NCBI GenBank assembly: GCA_016741915.1
Contig: JACVCS010000021.1
Span: 1-49,355 of the forward strand
Origin: Phycisphaerales bacterium
GTDB lineage: Bacteria > Planctomycetota > Phycisphaerae > Phycisphaerales > UBA1924
DNA length: 49,355 nucleotides
Direction: 5' to 3'
In this document: in pieces, positions 8,773 to 17,507 of the stretch
How positions within the stretch are numbered: the stretch's first letter is position 1
Layout: each line of letters begins with the position of its first letter
Program-made: the position numbers and the translations under genes
Notes under the pieces: model-generated
What the model saw: only the letters and a program-made list of their open reading frames with translations
What the model was told of the DNA's origin: nothing
Database searches by the model: none

Positions 8773-10479
8773 TCACTTTTTCAGCAGGCTCTCGCCGGTC
8801 ATCTCGGTGGGCTTGGTCAGGCCCATCATCTCGATGGCGGTGGGGATGACGTCGGCCAGTCGTCCGCGTTCGGCCCTCTTCTGCGGGTTGAACCAGTTGC
8901 TCACGTCGCGATCGCCGCGGAGCGTGCGGGCCTTGAACGCCTCGCCCACGACAATGCACGGCACGTCGTACGTCGTGTGCGCGGTGTGGGCCTCGCCTGT
9001 GGATGGGTCTTTCATCTGCTCGGCGTTGCCGTGGTCGGCGAGGACGATCAGCGAGCCCCCCTTGCGGAGTGTCGCCTCGACGATTGCGCCCACGTGCGCA
9101 TCGACCGCGGCGCAGGCCTGCACCGCGGCTTCGAAGACGCCCGTGTGCCCGACCATGTCGCCGTTGGCGAAGTTGACGATGAAGACATCCGGGCAGTCGC
9201 TGGAGTTGAGTTTCGCGAGCACGGCGTCGCGGATGCCCTGAGCGTTCATCTCGGGCTTGAGGTCGTAGGTGCTGACCTTCGGGCTCTGCGGGTTCTCGCG
9301 GATCTCACCTTGGAACGGCTCTTCGCGGTAGTCGTTGAAGAAGAACGTCACGTGCGGGTACTTCTCGGTCTCGGCGCAGCGCATCTGACGCAGGCCCTGC
9401 GAAGAAAAGAACTCGCCGGCGATGTTCTTCATCTTGGGCGGCTTGGGGAAGGCCACGCCGCTGACGTGCGGGAGCAGGTTCTCCCAGTACTCGGTCATGA
9501 TGACAAAGTGCAGATCGAGCTTTGAGCCGCGGTCGAAGCCGTTTTTGCCCGAGTCGGGAGAAGGCTTGACCTTGCTCCACAGATCATCGGGGAAGCAGAA
9601 GGCGGCGCAGAGCTCACGCGGGCGGTCGCCGCGGTAGTTCACGAAGATCACGCTATCGCCCGAGCGCACGGCCGACTGCTGCGCCTGCTGAGCCGAGTTG
9701 GCGATGCAGCGCGGGGTGACAAACTCGTCGCCGCCCAAGTTCGAGGCGAGGGGCTTGGCGTAGTAGTCCTTCACCGCGTCGACAGCACTTGAGAAAATCG
9801 CGGCGGAGGCGTCTCGCCCGGTGAGGCAGTCGTACGCGGGACGCACACGCTCCCAGCGGTTGTCGCGGTCCATCGAAAAGTAGCGTCCGATGACGCTGGC
9901 CACACGGCCGACGCCGATGTCCTTGAGTGTTTTCTCGACGAGTTCAACGTACCCCGCGCCGGTGAATGGCCCGGTGTCGCGGCCGTCGGTGAAGAGGTGG
10001 ACCTCGACGTTCGAAACGCCCAGGGCCTTGCAGGCGCGGACGCAGGCGAAGAGGTGATCGAGCTGCCCGTGCACGCCCGCGTCGGATGCGATGCACATCA
10101 GGTGCACGCGGGCGGGGCTGCCGTCGGCGCGGGCCTTGCCCTTCACGCGGGCGATTGCGCTGGCGATGACGCTGTTCTTTTCCAGCCCAGCTCGGCAGGC
10201 CTTGGTGATGGCGACCGATTCCTGATCCACCACGCGCCCGGCGCCGATGTTCTGGTGCCCGACTTCGCTGTTGCCCATGGTGCCTTCGGGGAGGCCCACG
10301 TCCTCGCCACTGGTTTTGATGAGCGTCCAGGGCCAGTTCTTCATCAGCCCGTCGGCGATGGGCGTGAGCCCGCGCTGCGAAGCGACCTTCACCGCGTTGA
10401 AGGCATCGTGCCCGGGGTTCGGGTTCGCGCCCCAGCCGTCACGGATGATCACCACCATCGGCGTGTTCTTGAGCTTCAT
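8773..10479 (-). CDS. gpmI: 2,3-bisphosphoglycerate-independent phosphoglycerate mutase
   Basis: GpmI interconverts 3- and 2-phosphoglycerate in glycolysis and gluconeogenesis using a phosphoserine intermediate and two manganese ions. The N-terminus PMVVIIRDGWG holds the first metal aspartate, and GNSEVGHQNIGAGR places the catalytic Ser at residue 71. MCIASDAGVH, FTDGRDTGP, GRYFSMDRDNRW, VIFVNYRGDRPRE, NFANGDMVGHTG and VLADHGNAEQM follow in family order. Starting at ATG 10479 gives 568 residues, somewhat longer than the usual 510-550; the open frame upstream adds only a basic stretch with no family match. The gene is divergent from the nuclease at 10591 with a 111-bp gap that must hold both promoters. 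Confidence 0.95.
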   Translation of the reverse strand: MKLKNTPMVVIIRDGWGANPNPGHDAFNAVKVASQRGLTPIADGLMKNWPWTLIKTSGEDVGLPEGTMGNSEVGHQNIGAGRVVDQESVAITKACRAGLEKNSVIASAIARVKGKARADGSPARVHLMCIASDAGVHGQLDHLFACVRACKALGVSNVEVHLFTDGRDTGPFTGAGYVELVEKTLKDIGVGRVASVIGRYFSMDRDNRWERVRPAYDCLTGRDASAAIFSSAVDAVKDYYAKPLASNLGGDEFVTPRCIANSAQQAQQSAVRSGDSVIFVNYRGDRPRELCAAFCFPDDLWSKVKPSPDSGKNGFDRGSKLDLHFVIMTEYWENLLPHVSGVAFPKPPKMKNIAGEFFSSQGLRQMRCAETEKYPHVTFFFNDYREEPFQGEIRENPQSPKVSTYDLKPEMNAQGIRDAVLAKLNSSDCPDVFIVNFANGDMVGHTGVFEAAVQACAAVDAHVGAIVEATLRKGGSLIVLADHGNAEQMKDPSTGEAHTAHTTYDVPCIVVGEAFKARTLRGDRDVSNWFNPQKRAERGRLADVIPTAIEMMGLTKPTEMTGESLLKK

Positions 10480-10590
10480 GCCCCATGCTAGGGTGTTGCA
10501 CGCAGCACGGGCACGCACGACCCGGGGTGCGAACAATCGCACAGCGGCGTGTTCAAGCTTCCGTGCCCGCGTGCGATTTGGGGCTCATCG

Positions 10591-11556
10591 ATGCGCAAGT
10601 TCCTCAGCTGGTTCACGTTCATTCTGCTGGTGGTGGTGATCGTGCTGGCGATTGCGAGGTGCACCGCCGCACCGCAAGCCGCGACGCCCGGCAAGACCGA
10701 TCGCCCGGTCACGTATGTGCGCCTCTTCCCGGACAATCTCCCCGCTGACGCGCTTGCACGCCTGACCGACAACTGCGGCCCGCTGGGCATGCCCCAACCT
10801 CTTGAGCCCGAGCCGACCGTTCGCCATATGCCCGAAGATTCCGCCCCGCTCGCCTCGCGTGGCACAAGCCTGGTTTGCCGAGATGGCTACGCCCTGCTGC
10901 ATTCCGATACCGCGAAGGTCCCGCTGTGGGTCTGTGAACACGTCAAGCCCGCGAACCTCAACGGCTCGGTCAAACGCTCGGACAAGTTTGAGCCCGATCC
11001 GCAGCTCCCCGTCGGCAAGCGGGCGGAGCTGGTGGACTATCGCGGCTCGGGGTACGACCGCGGGCACATGGCCCCAGCGGGGAATCAGACCACCGACGCG
11101 GTGCGAAAGGCCGAGACGTTTTACCTGTCGAACATGGTGCCGCAGGATCCGCAACTGAACCAGAAGGCGTGGGCGAAGCTGGAGGACCTGACCCGTTCGT
11201 GGGCGAGCGCCGCGGGCGGGGCGTGGATCATCACTGGTCCCATGTATTGGGACGAGGCGGAGGAGAATCCCGCCACCGCCGACGGCATTGTTCCGCACCG
11301 CACGATCGGCCCGAACCGCGTCGCGGTGCCCTCTCACACGTACAAGATCGTGCTGCTGAACGGCGCGAGCGCCGGGCTGTGGCGCGTGGTGGCGTTTGTG
11401 ATGCCCAACGAGGGGGACTATCCGCCGCCGTACGACTTCACGAAGTACATCAGGCCCGTGAGCAGCATCGAGCAGCGCACGGGCCTGAACTTTTTTCCGG
11501 GTTTCTCAGAAACAGAACGTCAGAAGTACGAGTCGCGCCCGGGCGTGATGCCGTGA
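10591..11556 (+). CDS. DNA/RNA non-specific endonuclease (NUC1/DRGH family), exported or membrane-anchored
   Basis: The product carries the DRGH motif at 156-159 in GYDRGHMAPAGNQ, the His being the general base, with the metal-binding Asn in YLSNMVPQDPQLNQ at 181. AWIITGPMYW near 210 is another family block. These features mark the beta-beta-alpha-metal endonuclease family of Serratia nuclease and endonuclease G, which cleaves single- and double-stranded nucleic acid. A hydrophobic segment at residues 6-23 follows MRK and predicts export or an inner-membrane anchor, so the nuclease probably acts in the periplasm or outside the cell. Start ATG 10591 is chosen because the frame upstream (GTG 10549) would put polar residues before the signal. 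It converges with the desaturase gene, with 22 bp between stops. No immunity gene is visible. Confidence 0.88.
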   Translation: MRKFLSWFTFILLVVVIVLAIARCTAAPQAATPGKTDRPVTYVRLFPDNLPADALARLTDNCGPLGMPQPLEPEPTVRHMPEDSAPLASRGTSLVCRDGYALLHSDTAKVPLWVCEHVKPANLNGSVKRSDKFEPDPQLPVGKRAELVDYRGSGYDRGHMAPAGNQTTDAVRKAETFYLSNMVPQDPQLNQKAWAKLEDLTRSWASAAGGAWIITGPMYWDEAEENPATADGIVPHRTIGPNRVAVPSHTYKIVLLNGASAGLWRVVAFVMPNEGDYPPPYDFTKYIRPVSSIEQRTGLNFFPGFSETERQKYESRPGVMP

Positions 11557-11578
11557 GCATGCCGCCGGGGGTACTCAC

Positions 11579-12688
11579 TCAGGACGCGTGCGCGTGCTGA
11601 TGGGTATCCGCGAGCTTGCCGTGCTTGACTTCCTTGGCCTTCAGGCGCTCCGCATCCGGGACGCGGACCTTCGTGACCAAACCGACCTTCTGCATGGCCT
11701 TGATGAGCAGGTAGCTGCTGTCAAACTGCCACCACTTCAACCCGTGACGGGCGGAGGCGGGGAAGGCGTGGTGGTTGTTGTGCCAGCCCTCGCCGAAGGC
11801 GAGCACGCCGAAGATCAGGTTGTTGCGGCTTTCGTCATGGCTCTCGTATGTCCGCCCACCCCAGATGTGGCAGACGGAGTTGATGCTCCACGTCACGTGG
11901 TGCACCATGAACATGCGCACCAGCCCGCCCCAGATGAAGCCCAGCAGTGCGCCGCTCCATGACATCGTCACCAGCCCGCCGATGATCGCTGGGAGCGCAA
12001 GCCCGACCAGCACCCACAGCACAAACTGCCTGCTCACCGCCAGAACGACCGGGTCGGCGCGAAGGTCCTTGACGTACCGAGCCAGCCCGGGGGGGTTGGA
12101 GGCAAACAGCCAGCCCATGTGCGCGTAGAAGGCGCCCTTGACGGCGCTCCAGGCGGTGTCCCCGCCGTGTTGGTGCGGTGAGTGCGGGTCGAGTTCTTTA
12201 TCGCTGTGCTGATGATGCATGCGGTGCATGCCGCACCACTGGATGACCGGCCCTTCCGAGGCCATGCTGCCCAAGACGGCCCAGACCCAGGTCATGACGC
12301 GCCCGGTTTCGAACGACCGGTGCGTGAACAGGCGGTGATAACCGACGGTGATGCCAAGCCCGGTGGCGATATACATACCCGCGAAGAGGGCCAGCGAAAT
12401 CCAATCGAGCCCGAAGCCCCAGGTAAACCAACCCGCGGCGACAACGCCAAGGGCGGGGAGGAGCACGACGATCACGACCATGACGCGGTGACCGAAGGAC
12501 TGGTGTTGAGCGTGCATGCCCGGGACGTGCTCGGACTCGGTCGGCGCTTCCAGGCTCAGGGCCAGAGGGGTCTTTGGTGCCTCGATATGCGGCGGGAAAA
12601 TCACCCCGCCGACATCGGCAACCAAGGAAGGAGACGGACTTCGAAGGGGAAACGCACTCACTCCGTCCGCCGCACTGCTGATTCGCAT
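11579..12688 (-). CDS. Acyl-CoA/acyl-lipid desaturase (stearoyl-CoA desaturase type)
   Basis: This integral-membrane di-iron enzyme introduces a double bond into a fatty acyl chain. All three histidine boxes are present: H118-RLFT-H123, H155-RM-HH159 and H303-NN-HH307. HHVTWSINSVCHIWG, typical of the delta-9 acyl-CoA desaturase subgroup, precedes box three. Four hydrophobic stretches flank the boxes. ATG at 12688 is preferred because GAAAGG sits nine bases upstream; an ATG at 12739 has no such site. A 60-residue N-terminal extension before the first membrane segment looks disordered. The gene is transcribed alone, with a candidate promoter at 12771-12798. It may adjust membrane fluidity, and no electron donor is adjacent, although a ferredoxin-NADP reductase is encoded 7 kb away. 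Confidence 0.9.
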   Translation of the reverse strand: MRISSAADGVSAFPLRSPSPSLVADVGGVIFPPHIEAPKTPLALSLEAPTESEHVPGMHAQHQSFGHRVMVVIVVLLPALGVVAAGWFTWGFGLDWISLALFAGMYIATGLGITVGYHRLFTHRSFETGRVMTWVWAVLGSMASEGPVIQWCGMHRMHHQHSDKELDPHSPHQHGGDTAWSAVKGAFYAHMGWLFASNPPGLARYVKDLRADPVVLAVSRQFVLWVLVGLALPAIIGGLVTMSWSGALLGFIWGGLVRMFMVHHVTWSINSVCHIWGGRTYESHDESRNNLIFGVLAFGEGWHNNHHAFPASARHGLKWWQFDSSYLLIKAMQKVGLVTKVRVPDAERLKAKEVKHGKLADTHQHAHAS

Positions 12689-12770
12689 CGAGAAATACCT
12701 TTCTTCATCACCCTTGCCCGATCGTCGGAGACCTCTCACTGTACGGTCAACGGCGGTCCGTCAGTTGAGA

Positions 12771-12798
12771 AAAATACACATTTATCCAATCTGGGCAA
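12771..12798 (-). promoter_or_regulatory. Candidate sigma70-type promoter for the desaturase gene
   Basis: On the minus strand TTGCCC and TATTTT are separated by 16 bases, in an AT-richer patch between the HD-GYP stop and the desaturase start. The predicted start site would lie about 75 bp upstream of the desaturase ATG. The match is partial, so this is a suggestion. Confidence 0.35.
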
Positions 12799-12821
12799 GT
12801 ATCCCCCATCCGGGGATGACC

Positions 12822-14504
12822 TTACGCGGCGCGGCGTGGTACCTCGCCCGTCTGCCCGGGGTCGTTGACCACCACCGGCGCGGGGCTGAGCGAGCGCTGC
12901 TGATCCAGCAGTTCGTCGTAGGCCTTCAGGTCGATGCGGAAGAACGACTCGACCACGCGCGGATCGAACTGTGACCCGGCGCAGCGCTGCAGCTCGGCAA
13001 GGACCTTTTCGCGTGGAAGGGCCGCTCGATAGCTGCGGGTTGAGCTCATCGCGTCGAAGGTGTCTGATAGGGCGATGATTCGCGCCACAAGCGGGATGTT
13101 CTCACCCTTCAGCCCGTGCGGATAGCCGCGCCCGTCGTAGCGCTCGTGGTGATACAGGACACCGGGCAGCACGTCCTGCATCCCGATGATGTCCTTGAGA
13201 ATCCGGTGTCCGATCTCCGGGTGCTTCTTGATGAAGGCGAACTCTTCGTCGGTCAGGCGGCCGGTCTTCAGCAGCACCGCTTCAGGAACGCCGATCTTGC
13301 CCACGTCGTGCACCAGCCCGGCGATCCGCACGCGCTCGGCGTCCTCAGTGCTGAAGCCCATCGCCAGCGAGATCGCGTGCGACAGCTGCGCCACGCGTTC
13401 GGAGTGACCTCGGGTGTACGGGTCTTTGGCGTCGATCGAGGCCGTCAGGGCCTTCAGAACGCCCATCGACATGGCCTTCTGCTCATCGAACCGGGCGATA
13501 TTCTCGTGGAAGGTGCCCAGGAAGTCCGCGACGGCCTCGATGAACTGCATCTCGGGGGAGGCGATCATCGGGTCGGTGCCGCGCTTCTGGCCCGCCAGAA
13601 CGACACCGATGGGCCGCCCGCAGTAACTGATCGGCTCGCAGATCATCTCGCTCCCCACGGCGGCGGCGATGGCTTCCTTCGCCGGTTGGAGCACGCGGGT
13701 CCAATCGTCGCCGGTGGCGCGGGCCGCAAGGGAGAGGGCGTGATGGCGGAACTCCTCTTGCCCGCACGCGGCGGAACCTGCGAAGATCAGCCGCCCGCGG
13801 AGCCCGCCGACGATCTGATCCACATCCCGATAGGCAATCGCGACAAAGCCGAAGGGCAAGGCCCGGCAAACGTGGTCGGCCAGGGCCGCAACCTGCTGAA
13901 CCGGTTCGCCCTCGCTGGCCATGAATCGCATGATGCGGAAGAGGGCGTAGGTCTCTTCGTACGCCTGCGAGAGCCGATCCGAGAAATCGTCGGAGAGGCG
14001 GCGCTGGTGGCTGATCTGCCGCATGTCCGCGAAGCACTCCATCGCGGCCTGGGCGATGGCCTCGGCGTCGGCGAGGCTCTGGCGTGCGCCGCGTGCAAGG
14101 CAGATGCGGGCCTCGCCCGCGTCGGTTCCCGCTTCGAGGCACATCGCCGCGAAGGCTTCGGATTCCAGCACGTCACGCGTCATCGCCAGCGCGACCAGAA
14201 GACGGGGGTCTTGCGAGCCGGGCTCGGTCCGCGTCATAGCGCGCAGGCCCACGACGATCTCGGCCGAACCTTCGTTGTTCACGCAACGACCGGCGCGTTC
14301 CACAGCCGCGATCACCCGCGGGTGCTGGAGGAGTTTCTCAAGGGTTGCAAAGGCCTGCGGCACGTACGCCGCCACGCCGTCCTCGCGGGCGCTGTAGCTC
14401 ACCACCCCCAGACGCTTGCACCGATCCTCGGCGCCGTCGGTCCAGTTGCTGGGCCTCGCGTTCAATGATGCCGCCGACGCGTTGTTGGTCCCGATCTGCT
14501 GCAT
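12822..14504 (-). CDS. GAF-like plus HD-GYP domain protein, probable cyclic-di-GMP phosphodiesterase
   Basis: The C-terminal region (about 345-525) is an HD-GYP domain. It has the HD pair H399-D400 in GLVHDVGKIG, KHPEIGHRIL, and HHERYDGRGYP at 452-462 holding the GYP signature. All metal-ligand positions I can check are intact, so it likely hydrolyses cyclic di-GMP or a related dinucleotide. Residues about 185-340 (LFRIMRFMASEGEP to DFLGTFHENIARFDEQ) resemble a GAF sensory domain. The first 180 residues are not recognised. The gene follows the response regulator by 28 bp in the same direction, forming a two-gene signalling operon. The pseudopilin cluster is transcribed divergently upstream, suggesting a link to surface behaviour, which is an inference. 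Confidence 0.85.
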   Translation of the reverse strand: MQQIGTNNASAASLNARPSNWTDGAEDRCKRLGVVSYSAREDGVAAYVPQAFATLEKLLQHPRVIAAVERAGRCVNNEGSAEIVVGLRAMTRTEPGSQDPRLLVALAMTRDVLESEAFAAMCLEAGTDAGEARICLARGARQSLADAEAIAQAAMECFADMRQISHQRRLSDDFSDRLSQAYEETYALFRIMRFMASEGEPVQQVAALADHVCRALPFGFVAIAYRDVDQIVGGLRGRLIFAGSAACGQEEFRHHALSLAARATGDDWTRVLQPAKEAIAAAVGSEMICEPISYCGRPIGVVLAGQKRGTDPMIASPEMQFIEAVADFLGTFHENIARFDEQKAMSMGVLKALTASIDAKDPYTRGHSERVAQLSHAISLAMGFSTEDAERVRIAGLVHDVGKIGVPEAVLLKTGRLTDEEFAFIKKHPEIGHRILKDIIGMQDVLPGVLYHHERYDGRGYPHGLKGENIPLVARIIALSDTFDAMSSTRSYRAALPREKVLAELQRCAGSQFDPRVVESFFRIDLKAYDELLDQQRSLSPAPVVVNDPGQTGEVPRRAA

Positions 14505-14532
14505 GAGAAAGCTCCTCTGTCCTTCGTTCTCT

Positions 14533-14943
14533 TTACGCCGCTCGGCTGGATTCCCTGCGTGCCAGTTCTGACTGCAGATGCTCCTGCATCAGACTCGCCA
14601 GTTCTCGCGCGCTGAACGGTTTGCTGACGAGGTTCTGGATGTTCGTCTTCGACATCTCGCCCGGCGGAACGCGGTGCCCGCGAGCAGTGAGCATCACCAC
14701 CGGGACGGTGGCGAACTCGGGGGTGGCGTGCAACTTCTTTGCAAACTCCAGACCCGTCATCCGGGGCATCTCGTAGTCCGTGAGCACCACCAGCGGCTTG
14801 TGCTCGAGCGCCAGCGCGAAGGCTTCTTCGCCGTTGCGCGCGACGATCACCTTCGCGCCGATGTTCGAGAGCTTCGAGGCGAGCATGAACGTGATCACGT
14901 CCTCGTCGTCGGCAATCAGGATCGTCGGTTGCGTCATCGTCAT
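14533..14943 (-). CDS. Single-domain response regulator (CheY-like receiver)
   Basis: The 136-residue product is a stand-alone receiver domain with no output domain. The acidic pocket is ADDED at 11-15, the phospho-acceptor Asp56 lies in LVVLTDYEMP, the switch Thr86 in VVMLTARGH, and the conserved Lys108 in VSKPF. Start ATG 14943 (MTMTQPTILIADDE) fits the domain exactly; the frame upstream adds 33 residues with no homology. The HD-GYP gene lies 28 bp downstream and is likely co-transcribed, so the receiver may control that enzyme through protein contact. No histidine kinase is encoded in the window. The 278-bp gap to the divergent pseudopilin cluster should contain its promoter, but I cannot single one out. 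Confidence 0.92.
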   Translation of the reverse strand: MTMTQPTILIADDEDVITFMLASKLSNIGAKVIVARNGEEAFALALEHKPLVVLTDYEMPRMTGLEFAKKLHATPEFATVPVVMLTARGHRVPPGEMSKTNIQNLVSKPFSARELASLMQEHLQSELARRESSRAA

Positions 14944-15221
14944 GGTTCGGCCGCTCGCTTCCGTGGTTATGGGCGTACACACCGGGTGCCCCCGGCCGTG
15001 ACGCCGAGCAACACCCGCAACCAACCCAGCCCCGACCCACATCTCAAGATCGGCGCACCGTCACCCGCCCTGATCGAGTGAATGTCAAGCCTCGGTCGCT
15101 TGGCGCGGGCCGTTCTGAATGTGCGGCGCACGCACCCGGCGCGGGTCCGAGAATCATCCCGCCCGCGTGCGCGACCAACGCGGCGCCGGCGCCCGAACGC
15201 GGAAACCCGATAGAGAAGGTC

Positions 15222-15836
15222 ATGTGCGCTCGGCCCGACAACCCGCTCCGCAGAGCCTTCACCCTGCTTGAGTTGTGCATCGTGGTTGCGGTGATGGGCG
15301 TGCTCGCCGCTGTGGCGGTGCCGCGGATCTCTCAGGCGGCCGATCGATACCGTGCTCAGTCCGCGCTGGCTCGGCTGGACAGCGATCTGCAGCGCGCGAT
15401 GGCCACCGCGCGGGCGCAGGGCAAGACCATCGTCTTCGCGCTCGACGCCGAGACCAGCACCTACAGATTCACGGGCCTTTCCAATCCGCACACGGGCGAA
15501 TCGAACACCACGATCAACCTCGGCGTGCAGCCATTCCGAACGCCTGTCGTGGGCAGCGTGCTGCCACTTTCAGGCTCCGTTTCGTTCCTTCCCACCGGTC
15601 TGCCCGACGAGAGCTTCGCCGTCACGATCGTTTCGGGCACGACGATCCGCACGCTTTCCTTCGATGCGCGCACGGCCATCTCCACGCTGAGTGCCAGGCC
15701 CGTCATCTCCGCGGCTTCGTTGAACAACTTGGCCCCCGAACGTTACGTCTACATCGAAACCACCCAGACGAAGATCAACGCGAGCGCGATTCAGAGAGCC
15801 GCTGACGCCGCCGCTGCTCAGGACATCAAGAAGTAA
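15222..15836 (+). CDS. Type II/IV pseudopilin (GspH/FimT-like)
   Basis: The product has a class III prepilin leader, with the basic LRRA before FTLLELCIVVAVMGVLAAVAVP. Cleavage would fall between Ala12 and Phe13, and Glu17 is the conserved +5 glutamate that aligns subunits in the fibre. The hydrophobic helix is followed by SALARLDSDLQRAMATARAQG and a beta-rich globular domain, which resembles GspH/FimT minor pilins. Starting at ATG 15222 leaves a short 12-residue leader; GAGAAGG lies just upstream. It is the first of four genes (15222-18800) encoding prepilin-like proteins with almost no gaps. The Ala at -1 instead of Gly is unusual in proteobacteria. Confidence 0.85.
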   Translation: MCARPDNPLRRAFTLLELCIVVAVMGVLAAVAVPRISQAADRYRAQSALARLDSDLQRAMATARAQGKTIVFALDAETSTYRFTGLSNPHTGESNTTINLGVQPFRTPVVGSVLPLSGSVSFLPTGLPDESFAVTIVSGTTIRTLSFDARTAISTLSARPVISAASLNNLAPERYVYIETTQTKINASAIQRAADAAAAQDIKK

Positions 15837-15842
15837 ACACCC

Positions 15843-16934
15843 GTGTTGAGACAAAGAACCCAACCGAAGACCGTTCGTCGAACGGCCGCGTGCCCGCGAG
15901 CCCGAGCATTTACCCTGGCGGAGATGGTCGTCTCGTCCTCGGTGCTGATGATCATGCTGCTGGCGACGGCGGGCGTGGTTCGGATGGTTTCTGCATCGGC
16001 GTCGCAGAGTTCGCCGGTCGCCGCGGCGAACTCCGCCGCGGCGGCGCTCTCGCGCCTCGCTCAGGAGCTCGCGACCGCTTCGGTGATCGATACTTCGGTT
16101 GAGAATGCGATCACCTTCACCGCGCCCACGGCCGCCGGAGGAACTTCCACCATCACCTGGGCGTGGTCGGGCGTGAAGGACGGCGAACTGACCCGCGCTG
16201 ATGAGAACACGTCGGTCCGCATCGCCACGGGTGTTCGCGGGTTCTCCCACGCGACGGTCATCAACGAATCGGCGGACGTCTGCACTCAGGAGCAGGCGGG
16301 TGAGTCGTTGATCTCATCACAGACGTATGTGGCTTCGGGCTACGACGTCCTGAGAGCCAGTTCGACAGCGCACGCGGCTCAGTATCTGTTGCTAAATCTG
16401 CCGACCGACACGCTGAGCTGGAAGCCCACCCGCCTGCGGATCATGGTCGGACGCAGTTCCAGCGCCGACTCGACGCTCCGCGTTGCGATCATGTCCGCGG
16501 CCGGCATCACCCCGTCGAGCTCGCCAACAACCTACGCAAGCACGACCATGGCCGAGACGGCCCTTCCGTCCTCCGAGTCGATGACCGAGATCACCTTCAA
16601 CACCAATCGAGCCATCAGCGCACAAGAATCCGTCGCGCTGGTTCTCTCCGGTGCAGACACGAACGAAGCGGCACGCATCGCCGTCGCGCGGTACGCCAGC
16701 GGCACGGCAAAGGGCACGGCATCCAGCTCAAGCAACGCCGGTTCAAGCTGGACGTCCGCCAGCGGCCCCGGGATGGTCTACCAGCTCTACGCGATAACCA
16801 CCGGCCGAGCGACAACAACCAAGTCCACCCGCGCCGCGTCGATCATGCTGACGCTCCAAATCAACCCCGGCGCAACCGCCAGCGCGAACGTGCTTCTGAC
16901 CAACCAACCCACCATCACCGGAGCGGGCAAGTGA
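15843..16934 (+). CDS. Prepilin-like protein (PilW/GspJ-like)
   Basis: The 363-residue protein starts with GTG at 15843, six bases after the preceding stop. The leader RARA is followed by FTLAEMVVSSSVLMIMLLAT, with Glu27 at the +5 position after a predicted cleavage at Ala22-Phe23. The hydrophobic helix ends near residue 50. The remaining 310 residues are Ser/Thr/Ala-rich and likely form a large beta-rich domain with no recognised family. Its position second in the cluster and size agree with a PilW- or GspJ-type minor pseudopilin. The stop overlaps the next gene by four bases, so translation is probably coupled. Confidence 0.75.
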   Translation: MLRQRTQPKTVRRTAACPRARAFTLAEMVVSSSVLMIMLLATAGVVRMVSASASQSSPVAAANSAAAALSRLAQELATASVIDTSVENAITFTAPTAAGGTSTITWAWSGVKDGELTRADENTSVRIATGVRGFSHATVINESADVCTQEQAGESLISSQTYVASGYDVLRASSTAHAAQYLLLNLPTDTLSWKPTRLRIMVGRSSSADSTLRVAIMSAAGITPSSSPTTYASTTMAETALPSSESMTEITFNTNRAISAQESVALVLSGADTNEAARIAVARYASGTAKGTASSSSNAGSSWTSASGPGMVYQLYAITTGRATTTKSTRAASIMLTLQINPGATASANVLLTNQPTITGAGK

Positions 16935-17500
16935 TCTTCGCAACCCGCTCACGATCGACGCCGCCCGCGCGGACTCGCGGACGCTCGCGCGGCATGACGC
17001 TTATCGAGGTGACACTCGCGGTGGCGGTCTTCTCGATCATCATCGCCGCGACCCTCAACGTCGCCGCACAAGCCATCGCGCTGCGGGCCCAAGCAACGCG
17101 CGTGCTCGTCGCCGGGCAGCTCGCCGACGCGCTCATCGCCGAGATCATGCAACTCCCTTATGACTCGACCGACACGCAGCAATCCGGCACCGTCGCCTCA
17201 CTCACCGCGTTGAACACACCGATCCTCACCGTCATCCCCGCCTCGCGCGGCAACGATGCCACCCTGGCCGATTACGCGAACTATAAGGACAACACGCCGA
17301 TCAACGCCGACGGCTCGCTCTCCACCAACGCCAACGGCTACCGCCGATCGGTCACCGCGAAGTACGTCTCGACGTCAAACCCGTCGGTTGAATCCGCCAC
17401 CGACACGGGCCTGTGCCGGATCACCGTGACCGTCACGTTCAATAAACGTCCGATCCTCACCCGCACCGCCCTGAAGGCCAACCTGACACCCAAGTCGTAG
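16931..17500 (+). CDS. Prepilin-like protein (PilV/GspI-like)
   Basis: The 189-residue product opens with GTG at 16931, overlapping the previous stop by 4 bp. After a 21-residue Arg-rich leader ending in Gly21 comes MTLIEVTLAVAVFSIIIAAT, with Glu26 at +5. The hydrophobic helix is followed by ALRAQATRVLVAGQLADALIAEIM, typical of the alpha1 helix in PilV/GspI. The remaining part is a short beta-rich domain. This is the only member of the cluster with the canonical Gly before the cleavage site. Role: minor subunit of a type II secretion or type IV pilus tip complex, inferred from order and domain. Confidence 0.78.
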   Translation: MIFATRSRSTPPARTRGRSRGMTLIEVTLAVAVFSIIIAATLNVAAQAIALRAQATRVLVAGQLADALIAEIMQLPYDSTDTQQSGTVASLTALNTPILTVIPASRGNDATLADYANYKDNTPINADGSLSTNANGYRRSVTAKYVSTSNPSVESATDTGLCRITVTVTFNKRPILTRTALKANLTPKS

Positions 17501-17507
17501 CGCTCGC